Notes: generated by a model from the sequence alone, not told the origin. A stretch of 32,950 nt of DNA from Dunaliella salina (GCA_002284615.2 MU069558.1:439501-472450); one strand, 5' to 3'; numbered from the stretch's first letter, positions 18,128 to 27,727 are shown. Numbers and translations are program-made.

Positions 18128-19807
18128 ACCCCCCTGATTTTTGCTTGGTGCACAGAACAGAGAGAGGGGCAGCAAGGAAAAATCACTATGCAAGTGAGTG
18201 TGTGTTGGCAAGTTGATGGGAGAAAGCAAAAGGATAGGATGATGGACCTCAAGATAGAATCAGGACAACATTGAAGCAAGGACTCGACCACATCGCACAA
18301 AAATCCCCAAGGAAAGGAAGCATACAATGCTGCTTCACCTTTGAGAAAGCCGACTACCACTGAGTGGACAGGACTAACCATTAGGATGTTGAACGCATAC
18401 TTCTCCAGATGTACACACCACAGAACAACTGCTTCTACTCGGAACGTGCAGCGTCAACTTCAGATGATCTTCACACAGCAGGACTAACACAGGTGTTTAA
18501 ATTCAAGAGAACTACTCCTTTTCAAAGGTTTACGCTGAGCTTTGCCGTCACAAAGCAGAGAGACAGAGGAAAAAAGGTTATTACAGACTGAACCAGGATC
18601 TCACGACAAGGCAGAATCACACATTCAGCTTCACACAGGTTTTGCTCCTTGCAATTCAGAACTTCTCAGGCAAACAAAGAACTCACTAATTCAGACTATT
18701 CTGTCACACGGTATAGTGCATGCTCGAACAATTACACAGGCCAGCTTATCACCACACTTAAACAGATGCTGATCGGCAGCTTTATCGAAATTCCTGTGCC
18801 CTTTTGTGAGCATTCCAGCTCACCGCTGCTTGCTGATGTGGCATACGCATGCCACCGACTACTTTCCCCAGACTCCATGCACCCCTAGAGCCTGGCTGGC
18901 TGTTGCACATGCCGTACAAAGCTGCTCAGAATTCGAAGGTGACAGCGGTGCATCTAGTGGGTGCACAACAGGCGCGAGCGTGGCTGCAACTGCTTAGCCT
19001 TCTCCAGACCCCCCAGTTTCTCTTGCACACTTATACATGTCTGCAGCTACCAAAGTGATGCCGGACGGGCGGACGGCAATCCAACACGCAGGTGAGGGAG
19101 GGGTGCGTGGCTGAATTCGTCTTCTGGCCCTTTTCTAGCGCCTCCTTGCAGCCAACCATCATGAACCAGATTTTTGCTGCACAGTTGGTTGGATTAAGCA
19201 TGGATTGTACTCAGGTTTGTGTGTATCTGGTCACTTCTAATCTGAAAATATTTTGAATGCTAGACATTTGCAGCTTCCTTCAGGTGGTAACCCCCAAAAC
19301 TTTGCCGGTCTGGCCCCCCATTCTGCTCTAGAGTCACATTTTAGGGACCCCTGGGACACTTACTCACATTGATTGGATCACCTGTCCTTTACAGCCAAAC
19401 CTCCTGTGCTCTTAAGGTGTTGTCGCCATTTTGTGCACGCATATCCAGCCAAACTTGGTTCACATTCCCTGCTCTCCTCAGGTAGCAGCCCCGTACGTAG
19501 ACAAGTTATGCCCCTGATACTGCTTTGCAACAAAGCCCTTCGCAACGGGCTGATGCACACGCGCTATCGCGCACATCATTGACAAAGCGGACATATGCAG
19601 TGACACATGTTTGCAGCATGATGCCATTCTTAGGCCAAGGAGCTGGAGATAGTCTCCTGCATGCCAGACCTTGCCTGTCAGATTCTCTGAGCATGCGCTC
19701 ACTGCACTCTCCTGGCAGCTACCAGTTGGAGCACGTGGTGTGCTAGGCTGCTGTGCAAGCCCATCGCCCTGCATGCATGGCTCACGCCCTCCTCATTTGC
19801 TTGCACG
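18128..19807. other. Unassigned 1.7 kb
   Basis: The longest stretch without recognisable transposon sequence. Frames are short (under 100 codons) and match nothing I know. A few splice-like strings occur (CAGGTGAGGG near 19088, TTTTCTAGCG near 19132) but no exon chain can be supported. It ends at the 5' truncation point of family B copy B3. Confidence 0.5.
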
Positions 19808-19843
19808 CACATGCAATCACTACCAAAGTTATGAACTGGAACC

Positions 19844-20218
19844 TTGGAGGATCCATTTCCTGATATGTATGTTTGTGATGTGTGCCACCGGACGTACCAT
19901 TGGGGATGCATGAAAGAACTTGGAAGCTACTCGGATGAGCAAAGACAAGAAATTGCAACAGCCGACACATGGGCATGTCTTGCCTGTGCAAACCTAAATG
20001 ATGCCCGAAAAGCTGAAAGAGAGCGGCAGACTAAACAAGGACTCAGGAGGGTCGCTTGGAAGCCCTCCTGGGAATCAGAGGATTTACAAAAGGCTTGGCC
20101 TAAATTTAAAGAGTGTTTGCTTAAGTTTGAAGCACAACAGAGCGAGCCGTACCCCTCAATACCCACAGCAGATTCTACTCCCTCAAATCTTGAAAGACAG
20201 GGCTTTGAAAAAATCTAA
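19844..20218 (+). pseudogene. B3 PHD finger (partial) and linker
   Basis: An open stretch of 124 codons with YVCDVCHRTYHWGCMKELG and TWACLACANLND: the second Cys pair, His-x2-Cys and the last Cys pair of a PHD-type finger. The first Cys pair was lost by 5' truncation. A basic, Glu-rich helix (ARKAERERQTKQGLRR) and a linker with WESEDLQKAWPKFKECLLKF follow. The same order is seen in B2 and B-host. The frame ends at 20218 and resumes in another frame. Confidence 0.8.
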
Positions 20219-20506
20219 TGAAACCAATGTATGGCAGCAGAAAATGGACACATAACTGCACAACAAAATCACATTTGATACAAACCCCACTAACCCTCAA
20301 GCAGACATAAAACCTAAAGGCTCATGCAAATATTGGCTGCGCGAGGTTGACCTCGTGAAGTACACGGATCAGCAACCCCCTCATCCAGCATCATCAGACA
20401 CAGGGTCCCACAGCCATTCCCCTCCTACTCCATCCCCCTCATTCTCCCAGAAATATACACGGCGCACATTGCTTGCATATACAATACGCAAGCCAAATGT
20501 GTTGGT

Positions 20507-21919
20507 ATGACATTGCCAAACCGCTTCCAAATCCTCTACAGGGCTTTTTATGGGGCTAAGCTTGCTGGCATGCACAAGAACATAATAACAGCTCCAGGCA
20601 GCTTTGCTACTGAGCTGCAAGGAATCCTTTCCCGTGAATCCATGCTTGAGAGGAAGTACTCTAGCAAGGAGTTCAAAACCTCTTTTTCACGAGCCCTTCC
20701 AAGTCGCATTCATACTGCCCTCAAAAAATGGAGACCCAAGAAAAAAATGGCCTCCCCACTAGACCACAACCCACAATGCCAGAATTATTGGAGTGCGCAC
20801 TCCCGAGATATTCTTATTGGTGCCATGCATAATGCCTTCTCATCCAAGTTCTCAGGCTTCTCAGTCTGCCATCCCATTTATGACGAGGGAATCATGACCA
20901 AAGCTTTGCAACATGCCATTTACTCTGCCATTTTCAACACAGAAGCCACTGCCACATTTATGTTCCTTCCGGCTAGGAATAAGGACATGATAACCAACCC
21001 CTACTCCAAACTTGTCACTGCCTACCCCCACCTCTGTTACGACCTTGGAGCCAAACCTCGCAAAAAGCTTGGTTACAATGCCCCACAATCCGGCCCTAAC
21101 CAAGAGGTACCTTTACCTAAGCATACCTGGGACCTTTGTATCTTTGCTGTTTGGAACACTGCAGCACGAATTCATCTTAATAACCATCACAAAGACTGGC
21201 TACAGGGCCTGAAAGGGGATTTGAAAGAAGCCACAGAGTGGAAGCTCAAGAGTGTCAACAGCCACCCTGTCCTAAATCCCATGCATGCTCACATGCCAGG
21301 TTTCAATAAACTGGAACGCCTCCCATTTGACAAACAACACGTCTCCAAGCAGCCTAGAAATTCACACATGAATATCCAAGGTACAGACTTGGTGCCCAGC
21401 CAATCCAGTACTCTCGTAACTCTCAAAGTCGCTGACTGGAGGACATGGGCATACACAGATGGCAGCTGCCTTATCCATAATGGTAAGCAAGAAATTGGAG
21501 CAGGCGTCTACTGCCCGTCTACTGACAGCAAGAACTTTGTAGAACCAAACGGTGCCGGGATTACTAAAACCATTACAAGAGCTGAATTAGCAGCAATTGC
21601 TGCTGCTATCATCACCAAATATGCAGATATTGCATCAGACAGCCTCACCTCTTTCAATCAAATACGTAAACAGCTTCTCTATCCTGAAAGACATCTGAGG
21701 CATATCCAAGGAGACGTCCTTAAAATGATTTCAACGCTCATTAGAGACTTCCATACCAAAATTCGAATTTACAAGGTGGAGTCCCATGCGGGCATCGCTG
21801 GAAATGAACGTGCAGATGCCATTGCAAAGCATCAGGCAAAGCAAGCCCAGAACTGTGTGGCAGACACCGAGATCCCTGGTGCAGGTCCTGGTGGAAATCC
21901 ATTTACAAATATTTGCTGA
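20507..21919 (+). CDS. B3 middle domain plus complete RNase HI, 470 codons open
   Basis: The best preserved family B coding stretch. The frame is open upstream of the first Met, including CIYNTQAKCVGM from about 20450, so this Met is internal. Residues 95-235 are the middle domain: GAMHNAFSSKFSGFSVCHP (105-123), HAIYSAI, ATFMFLPA, LVTAYPHLCYDLG, LCIFAVWNTAARIHL. Residues 308-440 are RNase HI with all catalytic positions: Asp318 (YTDGS), Glu360 (RAEL), Asp378 (SDS), His427 (ESHAG) and Asp437 (ERAD). The stop at 21917-21919 replaces the Trp codon of FWLAKE seen in B1 and B2, so it is a premature stop of the longer polyprotein. RNase HI would remove RNA from the RNA:DNA hybrid; the function of the middle domain is unknown. 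Confidence 0.85.
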   Translation: MTLPNRFQILYRAFYGAKLAGMHKNIITAPGSFATELQGILSRESMLERKYSSKEFKTSFSRALPSRIHTALKKWRPKKKMASPLDHNPQCQNYWSAHSRDILIGAMHNAFSSKFSGFSVCHPIYDEGIMTKALQHAIYSAIFNTEATATFMFLPARNKDMITNPYSKLVTAYPHLCYDLGAKPRKKLGYNAPQSGPNQEVPLPKHTWDLCIFAVWNTAARIHLNNHHKDWLQGLKGDLKEATEWKLKSVNSHPVLNPMHAHMPGFNKLERLPFDKQHVSKQPRNSHMNIQGTDLVPSQSSTLVTLKVADWRTWAYTDGSCLIHNGKQEIGAGVYCPSTDSKNFVEPNGAGITKTITRAELAAIAAAIITKYADIASDSLTSFNQIRKQLLYPERHLRHIQGDVLKMISTLIRDFHTKIRIYKVESHAGIAGNERADAIAKHQAKQAQNCVADTEIPGAGPGGNPFTNIC

Positions 21920-22711
21920 TTAGCCAAGAAAGAAAGAGTGCATGCTGCAGGCACATGTACGGGTTTACTACCTGCCTACAAGCTCACCTATTTCCCCAAT
22001 CTTCAAGATGCCCTCAAATCCCATATGCATTCTAAACGCAAGCTTGGAGATGCCATCAATGATTGCCAAAACAGGCTACTGCTCTTACTATCAAAACTTA
22101 TTACTGCACGATTAGAAAAATCAGCAATGCCTTCAGAAATGTGCCCAACATTCCTGTACCCATGAAGCGTACCATCCTGCAGTACCGCACAGGCACCCTC
22201 TACAACCAAAAACGTGCAGTACGTTTTAAAAGGTCAACTAATCCATCTTGCCCCCTCCTAGGCTGCCATCATTTGGAAAGCGCACAACACATGCTCTCAG
22301 GCTGCCAAAACCATATCATCTCCAACATGAAAACTGAACGCCATAACATTGCAGGCAGAACAATTACAAAAGCCGTCTGTAAATGCCCTGCAGGGGCAGG
22401 CTAGTACACACATACATAGGAAGCAATTTTTAGCTCGCTCAACACAACCTCCAGCTCCCTAACGTGCCTCAAATAGAACTCTACCTGCCTACTTCTTCCC
22501 TCGTAACCTTCCAGAGAGGAAAAGACTCATCTCCAGTCGACCAGATGCTGTTTTGATTACCCCTTTTAATGCCAAACATACTTCTAATTGTGTTCCTGGT
22601 ACCCATTCCCATCGCCCTTTGCGCAGCTCCTCACGGAGGACCACCAGAACTAGCCGCATACATGCCTCATATATGAGGCAACCCCATGAGTTTTATGCAA
22701 GTGAACGCCAT
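21920..22711 (+). pseudogene. B3 zinc knuckle and truncated RLE
   Basis: After the premature stop the frame continues with ERVHAAGTCTG. 22063-22404 holds IPVPMKRTILQYRTGTLYNQ and the knuckle CPLLGCHHLESAQHMLSGC with TERHNIAG. The PD motif (SRPDAVLITPFNAKHT) lies at about 22538-22580, followed by an Arg/Ser-rich stretch and QPHEFYASERH; the E-x-K strand that should follow is missing because of the junction with B2. Confidence 0.8.
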
Positions 22712-22797
22712 GATCATTTCCCCAGCTATCCACTCTCTAAGCTCGCTTTCTCAAGGACCAGCCGTCTTGAACTATAGGGAAAACACAGCTAAGAAAC

Positions 22798-23553
22798 TTG
22801 CTGAAGCAAATATTGCCAGCCATACTATCAGTTATAGTTTTCTATCATAATTTAGGTATTGCTCACATAGATGATTGGAGAATTCTTGCAAAGAACAAGA
22901 AAGAACAATCAAGCTCCCCCGCCCACCTCCAAGTGCAATATCACATGCATTACACACCTGTGATACTTGAAATTTGGGCCCTGCCACTTTTCAAACAAGC
23001 TAACCTTGTGCCTGAAGATGCCTCACCTGCTGCTCGCACTGATATTGAGTGTGCCTGCTCCCAAATATGCAATTTACTATCAAAGTTATGAACCTCGGAG
23101 CATCCACATCCTGATATGTATGTTTGTGATGTGTGCTACCGGACGTACCATTGGGGATGCATGAAGGAACTTGTATGCTACTCGGATGAGCAAAGACAAG
23201 AAACTGCAACAGCCGACACATGGACATGTCCCGCCTGTGCAAGCCTCAATGATGTCCAAAAAATCAGTAGAGAGCGGCAGACTAAAAAAGAACTCAGAAG
23301 GGCTACATGGAATCCCTCCTGGGAATCAGAGGATTTACAGGAGGCATGGCCTAAATTTAAAGAGTGCTTGCTTAAGTTCAAAGCACGAAAGGGCAAACCT
23401 AACCTCTCCATACCCACAGCAGATTCTACCCTCTCAAATTTTGAAAGGCAGAGGTTTGAAAATCCTGATGCGAACAATGTGTGGCAGCAGAGACTGGACA
23501 CAGAATTGCGCAACAAAACACATTTGATACTAACCCCACTAATCCTCAAGTAG
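22798..23553 (+). pseudogene. B2 pre-PHD block and PHD finger
   Basis: 22798-23091 reads IAHIDDWRILAKNKKEQSSS, ILEIWALPLFKQANLVPED and CACSQICN (first Cys pair). After a frame break, 23116-23553 reads YVCDVCYRTYHWGCMKELV and TWTCPACASLND (remaining ligands), then a basic helix with RERQTKKELRRATW and the linker WESEDLQEAWPKFKECLLKF. All eight PHD-type ligands are present across the two frames. The frame break falls between ligands 2 and 3. Confidence 0.82.
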
Positions 23554-23881
23554 ACATAACACATGCAGGCTCATGCAAATATTGGCTGCGTGAGGTTGAC
23601 CTCGTGAAGTACACGGATCAGCAGCCCCTTCATCCAGCATCATCAGGCACAGGATTCCACAGCCATTCCCGTTCTCTTCCATTCCCCCTCCTTCTCCCAG
23701 AGGTTTACACAGCGCGCATGGCTTGCATATAATACGCAAGGCAAACGTGTTGGTATGATGTCCCGAAACCTCTTCCAAATCCTCTACAGGGCTTTTTATG
23801 GGGCTCAGCTTGCTGGCATGCACAAGAAATAACACCAGCTCCTGGCAGCTTTGCTACTGAGCTGCAAGGACTCCTTTCCCG

Positions 23882-23890
23882 CAAATCTAT
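23882..23890. repeat. 9-bp target-site duplication of the DNA transposon, left copy
   Basis: CAAATCTAT is repeated at 24539-24547. The homologous unoccupied place in B3 (20634-20642) reads TGAATCCAT once, followed directly by GCTTGA. Confidence 0.93.
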
Positions 23891-24538
23891 CAGAGGTGGG
23901 CAACGAGCCCAAATTGCTGAAAATGTTCTTTCCCACCATTATTTTCCAAATTTGACCATGACAACCATTATAATACCAATAAAAATTATGTTCACCAAAA
24001 AATGAAGAAAACCGGAGGACCCCAGATCACTCTCCTGGCCTCAGATCACCCTAAAATGGCCCACAGCTCCACCCTGGGACCATTTTTCACCCCCAAAATA
24101 TTTTTTTGATGACCCTTATATGATATGCTAACATCCTGCATATTCAAAAGTGGGAATGAAGGAGGTCAAAAATTGACCTTTTTGGCACCCCTAGTGCTGG
24201 ATTTTTTCTAATGGCTGAAATTCAGTATTTGACTAACCACTGGGTCTTTTCACTCCATTTTTTTTGCAATGATATTTTTTTTACAAGGCCTCCAAATCAC
24301 TAAAAATCACTCATTTTGGTGCTCTGGCTGGTCAGATATGATGAGTGCTTGCTCAAAAGCTAGGGTTCACGTTCTGGTAAATAGCAGAAGTGGCCGTACT
24401 TGGCAGTTTTCAGACTCATTAGCTATGGAAACGAGCAGTACATTTTGGTCCTAGATACAAAAACTGCCAAGTACGGCCACCGTGCTAAAGGAACATTTCA
24501 AATTGACCCCTGTTTGGGGCCCTCGTCGCCCACCTCTG
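23891..24538. mobile_element. Non-autonomous DNA transposon (MITE), 648 bp
   Basis: The terminal inverted repeats start CAGAGGTGGGCAACGAG on the left and CAGAGGTGGGCGACGAG on the right (reverse complement), with one mismatch in 17. A 9-bp duplication flanks it and B3 gives the empty site. No transposase is encoded. Ends of the CAGRGGTGGGCAAC type are common in hAT elements, which normally make 8-bp duplications; 9 bp is more usual for Mutator-like elements, so the superfamily is unsettled. The interior is A/T-rich with an internal 21-bp hairpin near the right end (24390-24480) and a palindrome GGTCAAAAATTGACC (24164-24178). Confidence 0.92.
24390..24480. repeat. Internal 21-bp perfect inverted repeat in the MITE
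   Basis: 24390-24410 (core GGCCGTACTTGGCAGTTTT) is the exact reverse complement of 24460-24480, with a 49-base loop. It could form a stable hairpin in single-stranded DNA or RNA. Confidence 0.95.
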
Positions 24539-25320
24539 CAAATCTATGCTTGAAAGAAAGTACCCTAGCAAGGAGATCAAAGACTCTTTTTCAAGAGCCC
24601 TTCCAACTCGCATTCATAATGCCCTTCAAAAATGGGCTTTGGTAACCCAATAAAAATGGCCTCTCTACTAGATCAAAACCTGCAATACCAGAAGTATTGG
24701 ATTGCGGACCCCCCAAGACACTCTTTTTGGTGTCATGCGTCATGGCTTCTCATCCATATTCTTAGGCTTCTCAGTATGCCATCCCATTAATGATAAGGGG
24801 ATGACGACCCAAGCTTTGCAACATGCCATTTACTCTGCCATTCTCAACACAAAGGCCACTGCTATATTCATGTTCCTTCCGGCTTGGAATAAGAACATGA
24901 TATCCAACCCCTACTCCAAACTTTTCAATGCCTACCCCCACCTCTGTTACGAACTTGGAACCATACCCCATACCTCGTACAAAACTTAATTACAGTGCCC
25001 CTCAATCCTGCCCTAACCAAGAGGTACCTTGACCTAAGCATACCTGGGACCTTCGCATCTTTGCCATTTGAAACATTGCAGCTCGAGTCCATCTCAACAA
25101 CCATAACAAAGACTGGCTACAGGGTCTGAAAGGTGATTTAAAAGAAGCCACAGATTGGAGGCTAACGAATGTCAGCAGCCATCCTGCCCTAAATCCCATG
25201 CATGCTCACATGCCAGGTTTCAATAAACTAGAACGCCTCCCATTTGACAAACAAAACGTCTCCAAGCACCCTAGAAATTCACACATGAGTATCCAAAATA
25301 CAGACTTTGGAGCCTAGCCA

Positions 25321-26099
25321 GTCCAGTACTAATTTGAAGTTGCTGACTGGAGGACACGGGCATACACAGATGGCAGCTACCTTGTCCATAACGGTAAGCA
25401 AGTATTTGAAGCAGGCGTCTGCTGCCTGTCCACTGACAGCAAGAACTTTGTAAAACCAATCAGTGCTGAGATTACTAAAACCAGCAATTGCTGCTGCTAT
25501 CATCACCAAATATGCAGTTATTGCATCAGACAGCCTCACCACTTTTGAACAAATACATAAGCAGCTTCTCAATCCTTAAAACATCTGAGGCATATCCAAG
25601 GAGACGTCCTTAAAGTAATTTCAACTCTCATTAGAGACCTTCATACCAAAATTCGAATTTCCAAAGTGAAGTCCCATGTTGGCATTGCTGGAAATGAAAG
25701 TGCAGATGCTATTGCAAAACATCAGTTAAAGCAAGCTCAGAACTGCATGGCAGACACCGCTATCCCTGGTGCAGGACCTGGTGGAAATCCATTTACAAAT
25801 ATTTTCTGGTTAGCCAAGGAAGGAAAAAGAGTGCATGCTGCAGGCACATCTACAGGTCCACCACCTGCCCACAAGCTCACCTACCTCCCCAATATTCAAG
25901 ATAATCTAAAATTCCAGATGCATACTAAACACAGACTTGGATATGCCAATACCATAACAGGCTACTACTCTTACTATCAAAACTTATTACCGCATGTGAA
26001 CAAAATTAGCAAGTCTTTCAGGAATATGCCGAGTATATCCACACCCATGAAGCTTCATGCTTAAGCGTACCATCCTGCAGTAGCGCACAGGCACCCTCT
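25321..26099 (+). pseudogene. B2 RNase HI
   Basis: The first half is badly broken, but VADWRTRAYTDGSY-like coding is visible at 25340-25385 (first Asp). The RAEL segment is deleted near 25480 (KTSNCCCYHHQICS in frame). A clear frame resumes at 25666-26064 with KSHVGIAGNESADAIAK (His and last Asp), IFWLAKEGKRVHAAG, then TITGYYSYYQNLL. Loss of the catalytic Glu segment makes it inactive. It is cut by SINE2 at 26100. Confidence 0.78.
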
Positions 26100-26331
26100 A
26101 GAAAAGAGGAAAGAGAAAAACTATGCAAGCGGGACCGGCCCTCAAGCATCACGGAAGGAACAACCTTGCAGCTAACAACATATTGAGCCCCCAAAGATCC
26201 GCCCACCCGGGCTCGATCCTGGGACCACCTTCGTCACCGAAGGCTCTCAAGAGAGGCACAACTGCCGGACCACGCAGAATCCTCGATCCCCGGTTTTTTG
26301 GGGACCCCAGGTCAAGGTATCTCCTTTCTTG
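26100..26331 (-). mobile_element. SINE2: tRNA-headed SINE with LINE-like tail, minus strand
   Basis: About 232 bp inserted in B2, with near-perfect 11-bp duplications (GGCACCCTCTA at 26089-26099 and GGCACCATCTA at 26332-26342). The uninterrupted sequence can be read in B3 at 22191-22210. Minus-strand features are a degenerate B box (GGATCGAGCCC, 26209-26219), an A-box-like region (TGGTCCGGCAGTTGTGCC), a 5' hairpin with an A run, and a 3' end CTTGCATAGTTTTTCTC followed by CTTT-type pyrimidines. That end closely matches the family A end CTTGCGTAGACTTTTC, which suggests mobilisation by the LINE. Confidence 0.85.
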
Positions 26332-27196
26332 GCACCATCTACAGTCAAAAACATGCAGTACGTTTTAAAAGGTCAACTGATTCATCTTGCCTCCTCCCAG
26401 GCTGCCATCATTTGGACAGCGTACTACACATGCTCTCAAGCTGCCAAAACCATATCACCTCCAACATGAAAACTGAACGTTATAACATTGCAGGCAGAAT
26501 GATTAAAAAAGCACTCAGAAAGTGCCCTGTAGGGGCAGGCTTAGGACACACAGACATAGGAAGCGATTTTGAGCTCGCTCAACACGACCTCCAACTTCCT
26601 ACACCTGCCTCAAGCAGAACTTCACCTGCTTATAAGAAGTAATTACTTCTTCCCTTGTAACCTTCCAGAGAGGAAAAGACTCCAGTCGACCAGATGCTGT
26701 TTTGATTACCCTTTTTAATGCCAAACATACTTCAAACGGTGTTTCTCCAACCAATTCCCATCACGCTTTGCACGGCTCCCCTCAGAGGACCACCAAAACT
26801 ATCCGCAAGAGGCAACCCCATGAACTTTTTGCAAATGAACGCCATGTGCACCTAAAAGAAAGTTCTGTAAAGAAGCAAGGCCAGAGCACCAGTTGAACGC
26901 GGAAAAGCAGCAGCATGCAGACCTTTGTAAACTTATTAATGCTAAAGCTGTTACAATTCATCCTATTCTCCTGGGTGTTGGTTGAACTACTTACACTGAG
27001 CATACCCTGAAGCAATTCAAACAAGTAGGACTGGATTACCAGCATTTCACTAAGCTTGCTCAACAACTTTATGCCCATTCTGTTCATTATGCCCGCAAAC
27101 TAGTCTCCGCGCGCTGCGCTTTTGAAAACAAGAATACTTCCCACAGCCAGGTTCTAGAGACAGGTGCTTCTAAGCAACCCTCCAGATCCCCATTAG
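26332..27196 (+). pseudogene. B2 zinc knuckle and RLE
   Basis: 26298-26642 is open over the knuckle CLLPGCHHLDSVLHMLSSC (first Cys of the usual CPLPGC kept) with TERYNIAG in place of RHN. The PD motif (SRPDAVLITLFNAKHT) is near 26686-26730. RHVHLKESSVKKQ near 26840-26880 shows that the E-x-K strand lost bases and shifted. Later blocks ILLGVG, TEHTLKQFKQVGLD and HAHS-like sequence lead to CCTCCAGATCCCCATTAG at 27179-27196. Inactive through several indels. Confidence 0.8.
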
Positions 27197-27335
27197 CTTT
27201 TTTTTCACACCTTGTGGCGGAGGGCCTAGGGGGCTCACGGCTCCTTTTTGAGCCAATGTGTTTCCTTTTCCTTAATTGATGTAGGGAGAGTTTCTCTGCC
27301 TACGTAGTTTTCTTGTTTTTCCTTTTTCTTCTCCC
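27197..27335 (+). other. Family B 3' UTR and tail (B2)
   Basis: Contains GGCTCCTTTTTGAGCC (a small palindrome at 27240-27255), TTCCTTAATTGATGTAGGGA, CTGCCTACGTAGTTTTC and a pyrimidine tail. The same sequence is found at 943-1060 and 6488-6614 on the other strand, defining the family B 3' end. Confidence 0.88.
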
Positions 27336-27727
27336 AGATTCATAAGGGGTCTGATTGTGCACTTTTTTGTAGATAGTGACAGCAACGCTAGTTAAGCTGA
27401 TGTGCAGACTCACCTTGCCAATCCTCTTCCGTTTTGTTTGTGCTGTAGATTTGAGTCTAGCTGTAGAGTAAGAGTGTTGAGCTGCTGCAGTTTCCAAAGT
27501 GATTAATGGGTTGGTTTGAAACAAAATTCAATTTAACAAGGTGGATTCTTACAAAGGTCAAGGTGGACTTGTCGGCCTGGGAAGAGAGCACAAAGATAGC
27601 ATGGAGCGGCTTTGGTACCAAGCAGAGGAGCCAGTTCCAATAAGGGAAACCCAGTCAGAAATATCTCGTGTAATGCTTTCAGCTGACCTGCAGGGACCTG
27701 TATGCCCTGTTCCAGGGGTCCCTCATC
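27336..27727 (-). pseudogene. Diverged family-A-like RLE fragment (A4), minus strand
   Basis: From 27727 leftward: EQGIQVPAGQ, then a frame break and HLVKLNFVSNQP (E-x-K reads K-L-N, catalytic positions lost), TLETAAAQHSYSTARLKST and KVSLHISLTSVAVTIYKKVH. This aligns with the A2/A3 RLE (HLVELKFCPD, LERAVSQHSYTV, KVTLHVVLIGVAGTIF). It is truncated on its 3' side by the B2 tail. The divergence suggests an older subfamily. Confidence 0.75.

Larger units (their letters stand above)
19808..22711 (+). mobile_element. Family B LINE copy B3 (plus strand)
   Basis: It starts inside the PHD finger (5'-truncated) and runs through the linker, middle domain, RNase H, zinc knuckle and the PD part of the RLE. 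It breaks off at 22711 (GAACGCCATG) within the RLE, where copy B2 begins. The RLE remainder is not found after B2, so the junction looks like a recombination or a deletion and not a simple nested insertion. Confidence 0.88.
23560..25320 (+). pseudogene. B2 middle domain, interrupted by a DNA transposon
   Basis: Degenerate coding in several frames: KYWLREVDLVKYTDQQPLHP (from 23578), ACIYN/GKRVGM near 23720-23760, then the transposon at 23891-24538, then SMLERKYPSKEIKDSFSRAL and, at 24702-24989, LFGVMRHGFSSIFLGFSVCHP, HAIYSAILNTKATAIFMFLP and YPHLCYELGTIP. The GFSVCHP motif is kept as in B3. Many indels make it inactive. The clean sequence on either side of the transposon gives the ancestral empty site when compared with B3 near 20635. 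Confidence 0.75.
22712..27335 (+). mobile_element. Family B LINE copy B2 (plus strand) with nested DNA transposon and SINE
   Basis: The most complete plus-strand family B copy: pre-PHD block, PHD finger, middle domain, RNase H, zinc knuckle, RLE, 3' UTR and tail. It is interrupted by the inverted-repeat transposon at 23891-24538 and SINE2 at 26100-26331. The start shares HPLSKLAFSR-type sequence with the B-host linker. The tail (CTACGTAGTTTTCTTG...) abuts a minus-strand family A RLE at 27336. No flanking duplication was found. Confidence 0.87.

Noticed and set aside
19088..19140. Possible intron with GTGAGG donor and TTTTCTAG acceptor
   Set aside because: Only about 45 bp apart and no coding frame joins across it; splice-like strings of this kind occur by chance.
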